Notes under the pieces: generated by a model
Told to the model about the DNA's origin: nothing
Database searches by the model: none
Seen by the model: the letters and a program-made list of their open reading frames with translations, nothing else
Made by a program: the position numbers and the translations under genes
Shown: positions 8,638 through 16,379 of the stretch, in pieces
Numbering within the stretch: the first letter of the stretch is position 1
Layout: every line of letters starts with the position of its first letter
Source: Rhizobium vallis
GTDB lineage: Bacteria > Pseudomonadota > Alphaproteobacteria > Rhizobiales > Rhizobiaceae
Direction: 5' to 3'
Assembly (NCBI RefSeq): GCF_003985155.1
Contig: NZ_ML133700.1
Coordinates: 62,001-126,000, forward strand
DNA: 64,000 nt

Positions 8638-9596
8638 GCACAAGTTCGTCATCCCAGCTCTATGGCTCCGTCCAGCTTCGCCGCAACCGCGGCCTCGGTG
8701 GCCTCTACCTTGTCGTCGCCGCCTTTCTCATCCTCTATGCCGTGCTCTTTCCCGGTATCCTTTCCATCGGCGGCTTCTCGAAGTTCACCCAGAACTGGTT
8801 CCCGCTCGCGCTCGTCACCATGGCGCAGGCGCTGCTGATGCTGAACGGCGGCATCACGCTGGCGATAGGACCGCTGGTCAGCCTTGGAGCGGTGATCGCC
8901 GCCACCACGATGGAAGGAGCGCTCGGCGTGCCGGGCGGCATTCTCGCGGTCGCCCTCGCCGGCCTTGCGATCGGGGCGATCATCGGTGCCATCGTCACCT
9001 ATCTTCGGCTTCCGGCAATCATCGTGACACTTGCCGGCTCCTTCATCATCAGCGGGGTCGCTCTCATCCTGCTGCCGCGGCCCGGCGGCTTCATTCCCGA
9101 TTGGCTGTCGACGGCGCTCGCCGGGCACACGCCCGTCGCCTTCCTGTTGCTCGTCGTCATTCTGTCGCTCTGGAAAGTCTTTCTCGCCACGCCACTCGGC
9201 CTCGGCATCTATGCGGCCGGCGATAATCCGGTCGGCGCATTCCGCTCCGGCGTCCCGGTCAAGCGGGTGAAGGTCGCAGCCTTCGCGTTCTCCGGTCTCC
9301 TCGCCGCGCTGACCGGTCTCTTCGTCGCCGCGCAGACGGGATCGGGCGATCCCGTCATCGGCACGCCCTTCACGCTGAACTCGATCGCTGCCGCCGTGCT
9401 TGGCGGCGTCGGCTTCCTCGGCGGCAAGGGCACGATGCGCGGCGCGATCTGCGGCAGCCTGCTGCTTTCGGTGATGATCAACGTCATGTTCTTCCTGGGT
9501 TTCCCGCCGGTCGCCCAATATGTCGCTCAAGGGTTGATCATCGTCGGGGCGGTCGCCGTTCCCGAACTTCTCGGCGTATGGAGGGCAAGGCGATGA
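8634..9596 (+). CDS. Sugar ABC transporter permease (RbsC-like), first of two
   Basis: 320-residue polytopic membrane protein of the RbsC/BPD_transp_2 family, start chosen at the ATGA overlap with the ATPase gene. It has about eight to ten hydrophobic segments, the conserved LNGGITLAIGPLVSLGA region and the C-terminal signature TLNSIAAAVLGGVGFLGGKG. With the following permease it should form a heterodimeric channel. The reading frame is open far upstream (from 7749) but that part is out of frame with, and inside, the ATPase gene. Confidence 0.87.
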   Translation: MSTSSSSQLYGSVQLRRNRGLGGLYLVVAAFLILYAVLFPGILSIGGFSKFTQNWFPLALVTMAQALLMLNGGITLAIGPLVSLGAVIAATTMEGALGVPGGILAVALAGLAIGAIIGAIVTYLRLPAIIVTLAGSFIISGVALILLPRPGGFIPDWLSTALAGHTPVAFLLLVVILSLWKVFLATPLGLGIYAAGDNPVGAFRSGVPVKRVKVAAFAFSGLLAALTGLFVAAQTGSGDPVIGTPFTLNSIAAAVLGGVGFLGGKGTMRGAICGSLLLSVMINVMFFLGFPPVAQYVAQGLIIVGAVAVPELLGVWRARR

Positions 9597-10534
9597 ACAT
9601 GATCAGATCCGCGTTCCGCAATCCGCCGCTGCTGACCTTGCTTCTGGTCGCGCTCGTCTGGATCGTCGCAAGCTTCACGCTGCGCGGCTTCGGCGCCTAT
9701 GGTCACCTGCGCTACCTGCTCGAACTTGCCGCGGTGATCGGCATCGTCGCGGCCGGCCAGACGCTCGTCATCCTGATGGGCGGCATCGATCTTTCCGTCG
9801 GCGCGGTCATCACGGTCACGGCGATCCTGCTGCCGCTGATTTCGCCGGCTTGGGACCCGACCGGCCTTGCCGGCATCGCGGCCGCCCTTGCCATTGCCAC
9901 CGGCATCGGCCTGATGAACGGCGCGGGTGCTGCCTATCTTCGCGTGCCGCCGATCATCATGACGCTCGCCATGGCGACTTTCCTGCAAGGGCTGCTCGTC
10001 ATCGTCGCCGGCGGCAGTGCGGTCACCGTCAGCAACCCGGCGGTCATTCTGCTCGGGCAGGCGCGGCCGCTCGGCATTCCCTCGGGCATCCTATTGTGGC
10101 TGGTCGTCTCGGCTGTCGTCCTGCTGCTCATCCACCGCATGCCGATCGGCGCACGTTTCCTGGCGCTTGGGGCAAACCCGCTGGCTTCGCGGCTGTCCGG
10201 CGTCAGCGTCACGCGCAACACGCTGATCGTCCATACGCTTTCAGGCTTTTTCGCAGGGCTTGCCGGCATTCTCGTGCTCGGCATGAACCGCCAAGGCTAT
10301 GTCGGCATCGGCGACCCTTATCTCTTGACCTCGATCGCCGCCGTCGTGCTCGGCGGAACCTCCATCCTCGGGGGCCGCGGCACCTATGCCGGCACCATTC
10401 CGGGAGCGATCCTGCTTGTGACGGCGACGGCGCTGATTACCGTCGTCAATGCCTCGCCCGGCTGGCGGTCGATCATGTTCGGCACGCTGATCCTTGCCCT
10501 CCTCCTTGTTTCCGGCCGCGAGGCGCGCCGATGA
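9593..10534 (+). CDS. Sugar ABC transporter permease (RbsC-like), second of two
   Basis: 313-residue RbsC-family permease. The ATG at 9593 overlaps the previous stop (ATGA) and has GGAGGG 7 bp upstream, which decides the start over the in-frame ATG at 9578. Family signatures are LVILMGGIDLSVGAVI near residue 60 and LLTSIAAVVLGGTSILGGRG near the C-terminus. It is a paralogue of the preceding permease. Its stop overlaps the next gene by the same ATGA arrangement at 10531. Confidence 0.87.
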   Translation: MNMIRSAFRNPPLLTLLLVALVWIVASFTLRGFGAYGHLRYLLELAAVIGIVAAGQTLVILMGGIDLSVGAVITVTAILLPLISPAWDPTGLAGIAAALAIATGIGLMNGAGAAYLRVPPIIMTLAMATFLQGLLVIVAGGSAVTVSNPAVILLGQARPLGIPSGILLWLVVSAVVLLLIHRMPIGARFLALGANPLASRLSGVSVTRNTLIVHTLSGFFAGLAGILVLGMNRQGYVGIGDPYLLTSIAAVVLGGTSILGGRGTYAGTIPGAILLVTATALITVVNASPGWRSIMFGTLILALLLVSGREARR

Positions 10535-12789
10535 CGAAACCTTATGACGGGCCGGTGATCGATCCGCATCATCATCTCTGGGATCTTGCCCTGCAGCGTC
10601 ATCCCTGGCTGGAGAAGGCGCGGGCATCCGGCGAGGAGATGGTTTTCGGAAACCTCGCGTCGATCCTGCGCGACTATGGTATCGAGGATTATCGCGCCGA
10701 TGCGGCGCGCCAGAACGTGGTTGCGACCGTCCATGTCGAGGCCGGCTGGTCCGACGAGCATCCGCTGGAGGAAAGTCGCTGGCTGGATAGCCTCGACCGC
10801 AGCTCCGGGGTGGCGCATCGTTATATCGCGCGTGTTCCCCTCGACGGACCTGATGTCACGCGCCTCGTCGAGGCGGAAGCGGCGAACCCCAACGTCGTCG
10901 GCATCCGCGATATCCTGAGTTGGCATCCCGAAACGTCAAAGAGTTTTGCGCCGCGCCCCCACCGCATGAGCGACCCGGCCTGGCGGGCGGGGCTTGCCGA
11001 AGTGTCTCGGCTCGGGCTGGTCTTCGACCTGATGCTCTATCCCTGGCAGATGGACAAGGCGCTCGAGCTCGTGCAAGCCTTCCCGGAAACGCTGTTCGTG
11101 CTCAATCACGGCGGCAGTCCCACTGATCGGACCGAAGACGGCATGGCTCTTTGGCGGCGCGGCCTGCGGGCGCTCGGCAACGAGCCAAATGTCCGCCTGA
11201 AGATCTCCGACCTCGTCGCCTACGACAATGACTGGACGCTCGAAAGCCTGCGGCCGGTGATCGAGCATTGCCTCGATTGTTTCGGCCCTGAACGTTCGAT
11301 GTTTGCGAGCGACTTTCCGGTGGCGGGGCTGCACGCCTCTTTCGACGAGATCTATCAGGTCTTTCGCACGATCTCCGCGCAACTGTCTTACGACGAGCAG
11401 CGCGCTTTGTTCTTTGCCACCGCCAACGACACCTATCGCCTCGGCATCGCCGATGCCGCTGAGGCCCGGAGGGCCGCTATGTCCGACCTTCATATCGCGA
11501 CCGAGAACGTGCTGATCGACAACAGGGTGCGCGGTTTTCCGCCGGGCAGTCCGCCTCTGCCGCTCGCGGCAATCGGCGCGCAGGGGTGGAAACCCTATGA
11601 CGGCAGGATGGCCCTGCCGCTGATCTCGCTCGACCGGCAGGCCTTCTCCGACAACACCGAAATGATGATGATCTACGTCAAAAGTCAGGGGGTCGAAATT
11701 GCTCCGCACGCCAAGACACCGATGTCGACGGTGCTGGCCGATGCGCTTGTCGCGGCAGGCGCCTGGGGCACGACGGTCGCCGATATTCGTCAGGCCGCCG
11801 TCCTGCTCAAGGCGGGGCAGCGCCGCCTGATCCTCGCCAACGAGATCGGCGGAGCGGCCGCCGCTCGCCGGCTTGCCGCGCTGCTTGGCCAATATCCCGA
11901 TGCCGAGCTGCATATTTTCGTGGACTCGATAGAGCTCGTCGATGCTCTTTCCTCCGCGTGGCAGGAGCGCAGCGATTTGCCGCCTCTCGGGCTGATGGTG
12001 GAGTTTGGCGCCGGCCGCGCCGGTATTCGCAGTGCTGACGCCGCCAGCTCGATCCTCGACGCGATCATTGCCGCCGAGACGCCAGCCTTTCGGCTGAGCG
12101 GCATCGCCGCCTACGAGGGCGCGGCCGCGACCGCCAATGCTGAAGAGACGGTGTCTCGGATCGACGCGCTGATGGCGATGACATCAGATTTCCTGCCGAG
12201 GGTGCGCGCCCGCCTCGGCAACGAGCGGCCGCTCCTCGTCACAGCAGGCGGTTCGGTGTTTTTCGACATCGTGATTGCAAGGCTTTCAGCCGCCGTTGCG
12301 GCCGATCCCGCCTGTCGGCTCGTGCTACGCAGCGGCGCGATCTTCTTCCACGATCATGGCATCTACGAGCGCGGCCTTGCCAGCCTCGACGCGCGCGGCG
12401 GCTTGCGCATTCGCGGCGAAAGGATTTCCGCGGCTGCGGGTTTCCGTCCCGCATTGCGGGTCTGGGCCGAGGTGCTGTCCCGGCCGGAGCCAAGGCTTGC
12501 GATCTGTGGCTTGGGGATGCGCGACGTGGCCATGGACCAGGGCATGCCACGGCCGTTGGCGCTCTATCGCAACGGCGCCCGTCTCGCCAATCTCGACGGC
12601 GCCGAAGTGCTCCGTCTCAACGACCAGCACGCCTTCGTCGCCCTTGCTGATGGCAGCGATATCGCGGTGGGTGACGTCATAGAGTTCGGCATCTCGCATC
12701 CCTGCACCTGCCTTGACCGGCACGCCATTCTCTACGGCCTCGACCCCGACCAGTCGGTGACGGCCGCCTATCTCACCAGCTTCGGCTGA
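10531..12789 (+). CDS. Fusion ORF: TIM-barrel amidohydrolase + D-threonine aldolase/D-serine dehydratase-like enzyme
   Basis: A single uninterrupted frame of 752 codons. Residues 1-316 form a complete Amidohydro_2 (lactonase-like TIM barrel) protein: the HxH metal motif DPHHHLWDL at 11-19, HVEAGW, NHGG and ASDFPV with the metal-binding Asp. Residues 317-752 form a complete fold-type III PLP enzyme of the D-threonine aldolase/D-serine dehydratase family: PLP-lysine motif APHAKTPM and the C-terminal metal site HPCTCLDRH. The ATG overlaps the permease stop. At the junction there is a Shine-Dalgarno and ATG (11468-11481) and an out-of-frame TGA at 11460, so the two were probably separate genes; either a true fusion or a one-base change joined them. 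A sequencing or assembly indel cannot be excluded. Confidence 0.75.
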   Translation: MTKPYDGPVIDPHHHLWDLALQRHPWLEKARASGEEMVFGNLASILRDYGIEDYRADAARQNVVATVHVEAGWSDEHPLEESRWLDSLDRSSGVAHRYIARVPLDGPDVTRLVEAEAANPNVVGIRDILSWHPETSKSFAPRPHRMSDPAWRAGLAEVSRLGLVFDLMLYPWQMDKALELVQAFPETLFVLNHGGSPTDRTEDGMALWRRGLRALGNEPNVRLKISDLVAYDNDWTLESLRPVIEHCLDCFGPERSMFASDFPVAGLHASFDEIYQVFRTISAQLSYDEQRALFFATANDTYRLGIADAAEARRAAMSDLHIATENVLIDNRVRGFPPGSPPLPLAAIGAQGWKPYDGRMALPLISLDRQAFSDNTEMMMIYVKSQGVEIAPHAKTPMSTVLADALVAAGAWGTTVADIRQAAVLLKAGQRRLILANEIGGAAAARRLAALLGQYPDAELHIFVDSIELVDALSSAWQERSDLPPLGLMVEFGAGRAGIRSADAASSILDAIIAAETPAFRLSGIAAYEGAAATANAEETVSRIDALMAMTSDFLPRVRARLGNERPLLVTAGGSVFFDIVIARLSAAVAADPACRLVLRSGAIFFHDHGIYERGLASLDARGGLRIRGERISAAAGFRPALRVWAEVLSRPEPRLAICGLGMRDVAMDQGMPRPLALYRNGARLANLDGAEVLRLNDQHAFVALADGSDIAVGDVIEFGISHPCTCLDRHAILYGLDPDQSVTAAYLTSFG
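11468..11481 (+). promoter_or_regulatory. Internal ribosome binding site at the fusion junction
   Basis: GGAGGG at 11468-11473 stands 5 bp before an in-frame ATG at 11479. A strong Shine-Dalgarno in the middle of a reading frame, exactly at the domain boundary, is best explained as the original start of a separate second gene. Confidence 0.65.
11479..12789 (+). CDS. Alternative internal gene: D-threonine aldolase/D-serine dehydratase-like PLP enzyme
   Basis: If translation also begins at the internal ATG 11479, the product is a 436-residue stand-alone enzyme, the normal length of amino-acid deaminase/aldolases of this family. An alanine-racemase-type N-terminal barrel carries the Schiff-base lysine in PHAKTPM, followed by ILANEIGG; the C-terminal beta domain has the H-x-C zinc pair in HPCTCLDRH. 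Family members dehydrate D-serine or cleave D-threonine/D-hydroxy amino acids. The next gene encodes RidA, which removes reactive enamines released by such PLP dehydratases, so a D-amino-acid dehydratase role fits. Same DNA as the second half of the fusion entry. Confidence 0.6.
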   Translation: MSDLHIATENVLIDNRVRGFPPGSPPLPLAAIGAQGWKPYDGRMALPLISLDRQAFSDNTEMMMIYVKSQGVEIAPHAKTPMSTVLADALVAAGAWGTTVADIRQAAVLLKAGQRRLILANEIGGAAAARRLAALLGQYPDAELHIFVDSIELVDALSSAWQERSDLPPLGLMVEFGAGRAGIRSADAASSILDAIIAAETPAFRLSGIAAYEGAAATANAEETVSRIDALMAMTSDFLPRVRARLGNERPLLVTAGGSVFFDIVIARLSAAVAADPACRLVLRSGAIFFHDHGIYERGLASLDARGGLRIRGERISAAAGFRPALRVWAEVLSRPEPRLAICGLGMRDVAMDQGMPRPLALYRNGARLANLDGAEVLRLNDQHAFVALADGSDIAVGDVIEFGISHPCTCLDRHAILYGLDPDQSVTAAYLTSFG

Positions 12790-12824
12790 ACTCTCCTTCC
12801 AAAAGCAAGAAAAGGAAAACCTGC

Positions 12825-13169
12825 ATGATCCAGCGTTACCAAAAAGGTTCCCGCATGAGCCAGGCCGTCAGCTACGGCGGGCTCGTCTATATTGCCGGCC
12901 AGGTCGCGGAAAACCGCAAGGCTGATATCGAGGATCAGACCCGCGACGTGCTCGCCAAGATCGACGCCCTTTTGAAGGAAGCCGGCACCGACCGTTCGCG
13001 CCTCATCGCCGTCAACGTCTTCTTGCCGGCGATCGTCGATTTCGAGGCAATGAACGGCGTCTATGATAGCTGGATCGACATTGAGAATCCCCCGGCCCGC
13101 GCCTGCGTTGAAGCGCGTCTCGCCGATCCCGATCTGCGCGTCGAAATGACCGCGGTCGCCGCCCTCTGA
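12825..13169 (+). CDS. RidA family protein (reactive enamine/imine deaminase)
   Basis: 114-residue YjgF/YER057c/UK114 protein. It keeps the family core: VSYGGLVYIAGQV, a central helix with DVLAKIDALLKEAG, VNVFLPAIVDFEAMN, and the catalytic arginine in PPARACVEARL. RidA proteins hydrolyse 2-aminoacrylate and related enamines made by PLP-dependent serine/threonine dehydratases. Its position 35 bp after the D-amino-acid enzyme suggests that it detoxifies that enzyme's intermediate. It could instead act as a pathway-specific imine hydrolase, as proposed for other RidA subgroups. Confidence 0.87.
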   Translation: MIQRYQKGSRMSQAVSYGGLVYIAGQVAENRKADIEDQTRDVLAKIDALLKEAGTDRSRLIAVNVFLPAIVDFEAMNGVYDSWIDIENPPARACVEARLADPDLRVEMTAVAAL

Positions 13170-13200
13170 CGGTACGATCATCGCCCGCATTGGAGACATC

Positions 13201-14214
13201 ATGCATAGCGGCCTCGTCAATCCGATCGATTTTTCGCAAGAGGGCCGGCAGGCCGGCCACCTCACCATTCCCTATTCGATTGACCGTTCGCCCTATTATC
13301 AGATCCGAATTCCGATCCTTCACCTCAGGAATGGCGAGGGGCCGTCGCTGCTGCTGGTGGCGGGAAACCACGGCGACGAATATGAGGGCGAACTCCAACT
13401 CGGGCGGCTGATGCGGCTGCTGAAGGCTGATGAAATCCGCGGCGCCGTCACCATCCTGCCGATGGCGAACCTGCCGGCGGTGATGGCGGCCAAGCGCAGC
13501 TCGCCTTTCGACGGCGGCAATCTCAACCGCGCCTTTCCCGGTGATCCCACGGGGTCACCGACGGCGCGCATGGCACATTTCCTGGAGCATGAACTCTTTC
13601 CCCGCCATGACGCCGTGCTCGACCTGCATTCCGGCGGTACGTCCATGGCCCACCTCCCCTGCACCCTAATCGAGCGGCAGGCAGATGCTATCCGCTTCGA
13701 GCGCTCCATTTCGCTGATGCGCGCCATGGGCGCTTCGCATGCCTTCATCGCCGACAACGGACCGGCCGCGCCGACCTCGATGGGCGCTGCCGGACGGGCG
13801 AAAACCATCGGCCTTTCCGGCGAGTTCGGCGGCGGCGGAACCGTGACGCCGGAGACCATGGCCTTCACGGCTGCGGCAATCGACCGGCTTCTCATCGCGC
13901 TCGGCATCGTCGAGCGGCCCATTCTGTCACGCGCGCCGCCCGCAGAACCTGGGCCGCTGCAGCTTCTTTCGCTCTCCCGCCACAGCCAAGGCATCTATGC
14001 GGATCGCAGAGGCTGGTTCGAGCCGGCTGCGGCACTCGGCGCAACCGTGTCCGCCGGCGACCTCGCCGGATGGTATCATGATCTCGAGTGTCTTCAGCAG
14101 CCGGAGGAAGAGTTGCGCTTTGCCGAAAGCGGCATCGTCATCTCCCACAGGCTGCATTGCGACAGCCAGGCCGGCGACTGCTTGATCCAGGTCGCCGAAC
14201 CCATCGCATCCTGA
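13201..14214 (+). CDS. Zinc deacylase, succinylglutamate desuccinylase/aspartoacylase family
   Basis: 337-residue M14-like zinc hydrolase. Zinc ligands are H57 and E60 in GNHGDEYEG and H143 in LDLHSGG; the substrate-carboxylate arginine is in GGNLNRAFPG (R110). The family includes AstE, aspartoacylase and the N-alpha-acetyl-diaminobutyrate deacetylase DoeB; the length and the NLNRAFPG motif are nearest the DoeB-like group. As last gene of the IclR-controlled operon it may remove an N-acyl group from the imported compound before the PLP enzyme acts. The acyl group and the amino acid are unknown. Confidence 0.82.
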   Translation: MHSGLVNPIDFSQEGRQAGHLTIPYSIDRSPYYQIRIPILHLRNGEGPSLLLVAGNHGDEYEGELQLGRLMRLLKADEIRGAVTILPMANLPAVMAAKRSSPFDGGNLNRAFPGDPTGSPTARMAHFLEHELFPRHDAVLDLHSGGTSMAHLPCTLIERQADAIRFERSISLMRAMGASHAFIADNGPAAPTSMGAAGRAKTIGLSGEFGGGGTVTPETMAFTAAAIDRLLIALGIVERPILSRAPPAEPGPLQLLSLSRHSQGIYADRRGWFEPAAALGATVSAGDLAGWYHDLECLQQPEEELRFAESGIVISHRLHCDSQAGDCLIQVAEPIAS

Positions 14215-14265
14215 GAGTTTGGACGAAACGCCGATCCCGCATCCCTCGCGGAACCGGCGCGATCC

Positions 14266-15450
14266 TCAGGTGATGGTGTCGACCGCCGCCTTGACCCAGT
14301 CCAGCCGCTTTGCCGGTATGAGGCCGTAATTGTAGAAATTCACGCCATCGGCGCCGGCATCGACGGCCGCCTTGGCGCGTGCGGCCAGGATCGCCGGTCC
14401 GCCGACCTCGGGATAGAAGACGCGCAAGCCAACGCCGAGGAACTTTTCTGGTCCGATCGCCGCCCGGCCGGTGCGGATGACGTCGGCGACGGCAGTCGGT
14501 TCCATGTCGTAGCAGCAGAGGATCGCCCCGTCGCAGAGCTTGCCGACCGCGGCGAGATCAACGCCGCCGAGCCAGCCGTCCTTCAAATCGATGAGCACGA
14601 TGCGGCTCGCGGGATCCGCCGCAGCCTTGATTTCGCCGATCAGGCTGGTCACCGGTTCGCTGCGCCAGGCGAGATAGGCATGCAGGTCGGGATAGTCGCG
14701 GAATGTGTCGATGCCGGCGGCGGGAAAGTCGGGGAACTGCCGTTCCGGAACGACACGTTCGCAAAGTTCAGCGATGAAGCGTGCGACCGTCCTGCGCGCG
14801 CCTTCGGCCGGCACGCCGGCCTTTGCAGCGCGCACCGTGCAATGGTCGCAAAAGCAGAGCGACAGCAGGAAATCGTCTTCGGCATTCAGGCCGACGCCGT
14901 CTTTCTCGTGATGGTACTCGTGCGCGAAGCCCATGAAGTTCGGGCTTTCCAGCTCCACCATATCAGGCCGGTAGTTCGTGGTGATATCGCGGACAAGGGT
15001 GACAACATAGTCCCTCGCCGCCGGGCTGGAGGGGCAAAGATTGTAGTAGTTCGGATTGCCGAAGGCGTTCCGCGTCACGTCAGCCGGATGCAGCATACCG
15101 AGACGGCTATTGTGAAGACAGACAGTCCAGCAGGAAACCTTGAGGCCGGTCATCTCTCGCCCCCTGACCAGTGCGTCCAGCATATCGCCGCGCTCGGCGA
15201 CATTCGCAGCCATCAGCGGCCAGATCACCTTGTCCTGCCACAGGCTTTCATCCGGCCGGAAATACACCGTTCCGTCCTCGGGAAAATAGGCCTTCTGTTT
15301 GGGACTCCGCGGCTGAAGGAACCGGCCGGCATGATAGGAAGTCGCCAGGCTGACCGTGCCGAGGCCCGCCCGCCCGCGAAGCTCGTCTGCAAAGGCGCTA
15401 AGCCCTTGGTCCTGGATGTCCCAGGGATAAGTCCACATGGAAAGATGCAT
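14266..15450 (-). CDS. Uncharacterised TIM-barrel-like protein, putative glycoside-hydrolase relative
   Basis: 394 residues, no signal peptide, not assigned to a named enzyme. The alternating strand/helix pattern, GTVSLATSYHAGRFLQPR near residue 31, VELESPNFMG near 165 and a C-terminal GADGVNFYNYGLIP suggest a TIM barrel like those of hypothetical glycoside-hydrolase families. A cysteine cluster C199-F-C-D-H-C204 resembles the CxCxxC found in that group; further cysteines are at 107, 111 and 139. It is the distal gene of the amino-acid transporter operon, 166 bp after the RraA-like gene, so it may have its own promoter. Confidence 0.6.
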   Translation of the reverse strand: MHLSMWTYPWDIQDQGLSAFADELRGRAGLGTVSLATSYHAGRFLQPRSPKQKAYFPEDGTVYFRPDESLWQDKVIWPLMAANVAERGDMLDALVRGREMTGLKVSCWTVCLHNSRLGMLHPADVTRNAFGNPNYYNLCPSSPAARDYVVTLVRDITTNYRPDMVELESPNFMGFAHEYHHEKDGVGLNAEDDFLLSLCFCDHCTVRAAKAGVPAEGARRTVARFIAELCERVVPERQFPDFPAAGIDTFRDYPDLHAYLAWRSEPVTSLIGEIKAAADPASRIVLIDLKDGWLGGVDLAAVGKLCDGAILCCYDMEPTAVADVIRTGRAAIGPEKFLGVGLRVFYPEVGGPAILAARAKAAVDAGADGVNFYNYGLIPAKRLDWVKAAVDTIT

Positions 15451-15616
15451 GGCGCGCTCCCGTCAGCTCTGTCCGCTTTATAGAACACGCGTCCATAATA
15501 GTGTCCAGATCGATCTTTGAGGCGATGCGCCGGGAGCAGCGGGTTCTGGATATGGCGGCTGGCCGGAAGGCTCACCGCCATAGAAGAGGCAAGCTGGAAG
15601 CAATTGACGTATCGCC

Positions 15617-16291
15617 TCAGATGTCGACGACGAGGCCCTTGGCCTTCAGCACCGGTTCCAGCTTGCTGACCTCGATGACCGACTTGCCCTCTTTATACGC
15701 CGCGATATAGCCGGCTTCGGCGTCTTCGCGGGCCTGCGACAGCCTGGCGACCTCTTGTGCCTCTTGCCTGCGCACGACCACCAGTCCGTCGGCGTCTCCG
15801 ACGATGATGTCGCCGGGATTGATGATCTGGCCGCCGACGATGATCTGGTCGTTCACCGCCGCAATGGTTTCCTTCACCGTCCCCTTGATGCAGACGCTGA
15901 GCGAGAAGACCGGGAAACCAAGTTCCCTCAGCTGAAGCGTGTCGCGCACGCCGGTGTCGGTCACGAGACCGCCGACGCCCTTTGCGAGGCAGGCATTGGC
16001 GAGGACGTCGCCGAAGGAGCCGGCCTCCTCGTATTCGCCCGCCGATACGACGATGATGTCGCCCGGCTTTGCGTAGTTGATGGCGAGCTGCAGCATGATG
16101 TTGTCGCGCGGCGCGCATTTCACGGTGAATGCCGGGCCGCACAATTTCATGCGGTAATCGACAGGCTTGAGGCGGGAGGAAAGCGCGCCGCGGCGCCCTT
16201 GGGCTTCGTGGATGGTCGCGGGTGAAAATTTGGAAACGGCCTCGATGTCAGCTTTGCTGGGCCGTTCAGCGATATCTTTTATATGGATCAT
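15617..16291 (-). CDS. RraA-like / 4-hydroxy-4-methyl-2-oxoglutarate aldolase family protein
   Basis: 224-residue protein of the RraA/HMG-aldolase fold. The motif GDIIVVSAGEYEEAGSFGDV and the following GVGGLVTDTGVRD carry the Gly-rich and Arg/Asp residues used for pyruvate and metal binding by 4-carboxy-4-hydroxy-2-oxoadipate aldolases and oxaloacetate decarboxylases; the regulator RraA itself is shorter (about 160 residues). It is therefore more likely an aldolase/decarboxylase than an RNase E inhibitor. It is co-directional with the amino-acid ABC genes, separated from the binding-protein gene by a hairpin-bearing 88-bp gap. Confidence 0.78.
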   Translation of the reverse strand: MIHIKDIAERPSKADIEAVSKFSPATIHEAQGRRGALSSRLKPVDYRMKLCGPAFTVKCAPRDNIMLQLAINYAKPGDIIVVSAGEYEEAGSFGDVLANACLAKGVGGLVTDTGVRDTLQLRELGFPVFSLSVCIKGTVKETIAAVNDQIIVGGQIINPGDIIVGDADGLVVVRRQEAQEVARLSQAREDAEAGYIAAYKEGKSVIEVSKLEPVLKAKGLVVDI

Positions 16292-16313
16292 GGTGCCTCA
16301 CATCGTTGGCAGA

Positions 16314-16332
16314 CGGCGGGCATATCCCGCCG
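16314..16332 (-). other. GC-rich hairpin between binding-protein and RraA-like genes
   Basis: CGGCGGG and CCCGCCG pair around a 5-base loop. It lies just downstream of the minus-strand binding-protein gene, with no T-run after it, so it more likely stabilises the upstream mRNA or partly limits read-through than acts as a full terminator. Confidence 0.5.
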
Positions 16333-16379
16333 CCTTATCTCGGTTGAATTGTCATCGGGAGGTTCCGAGACCGGTCGGT

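Noticed and set aside
8649..9530. 293-codon minus-strand frame rich in Asp, Arg and Glu
   Set aside because: Antisense to an RbsC-like permease; the charged composition is the usual complement of a hydrophobic GC-rich gene.
9850..10530. In-frame upstream extension of the amidohydrolase fusion
   Set aside because: It lies within the permease gene in another frame and has no domain; the ATGA overlap sets the start at 10531.
15550..15590. ATGGCGG...CCGCCAT hairpin downstream of the RraA-like gene as terminator
   Set aside because: Long imperfect loop and no U-run; too weak to call.
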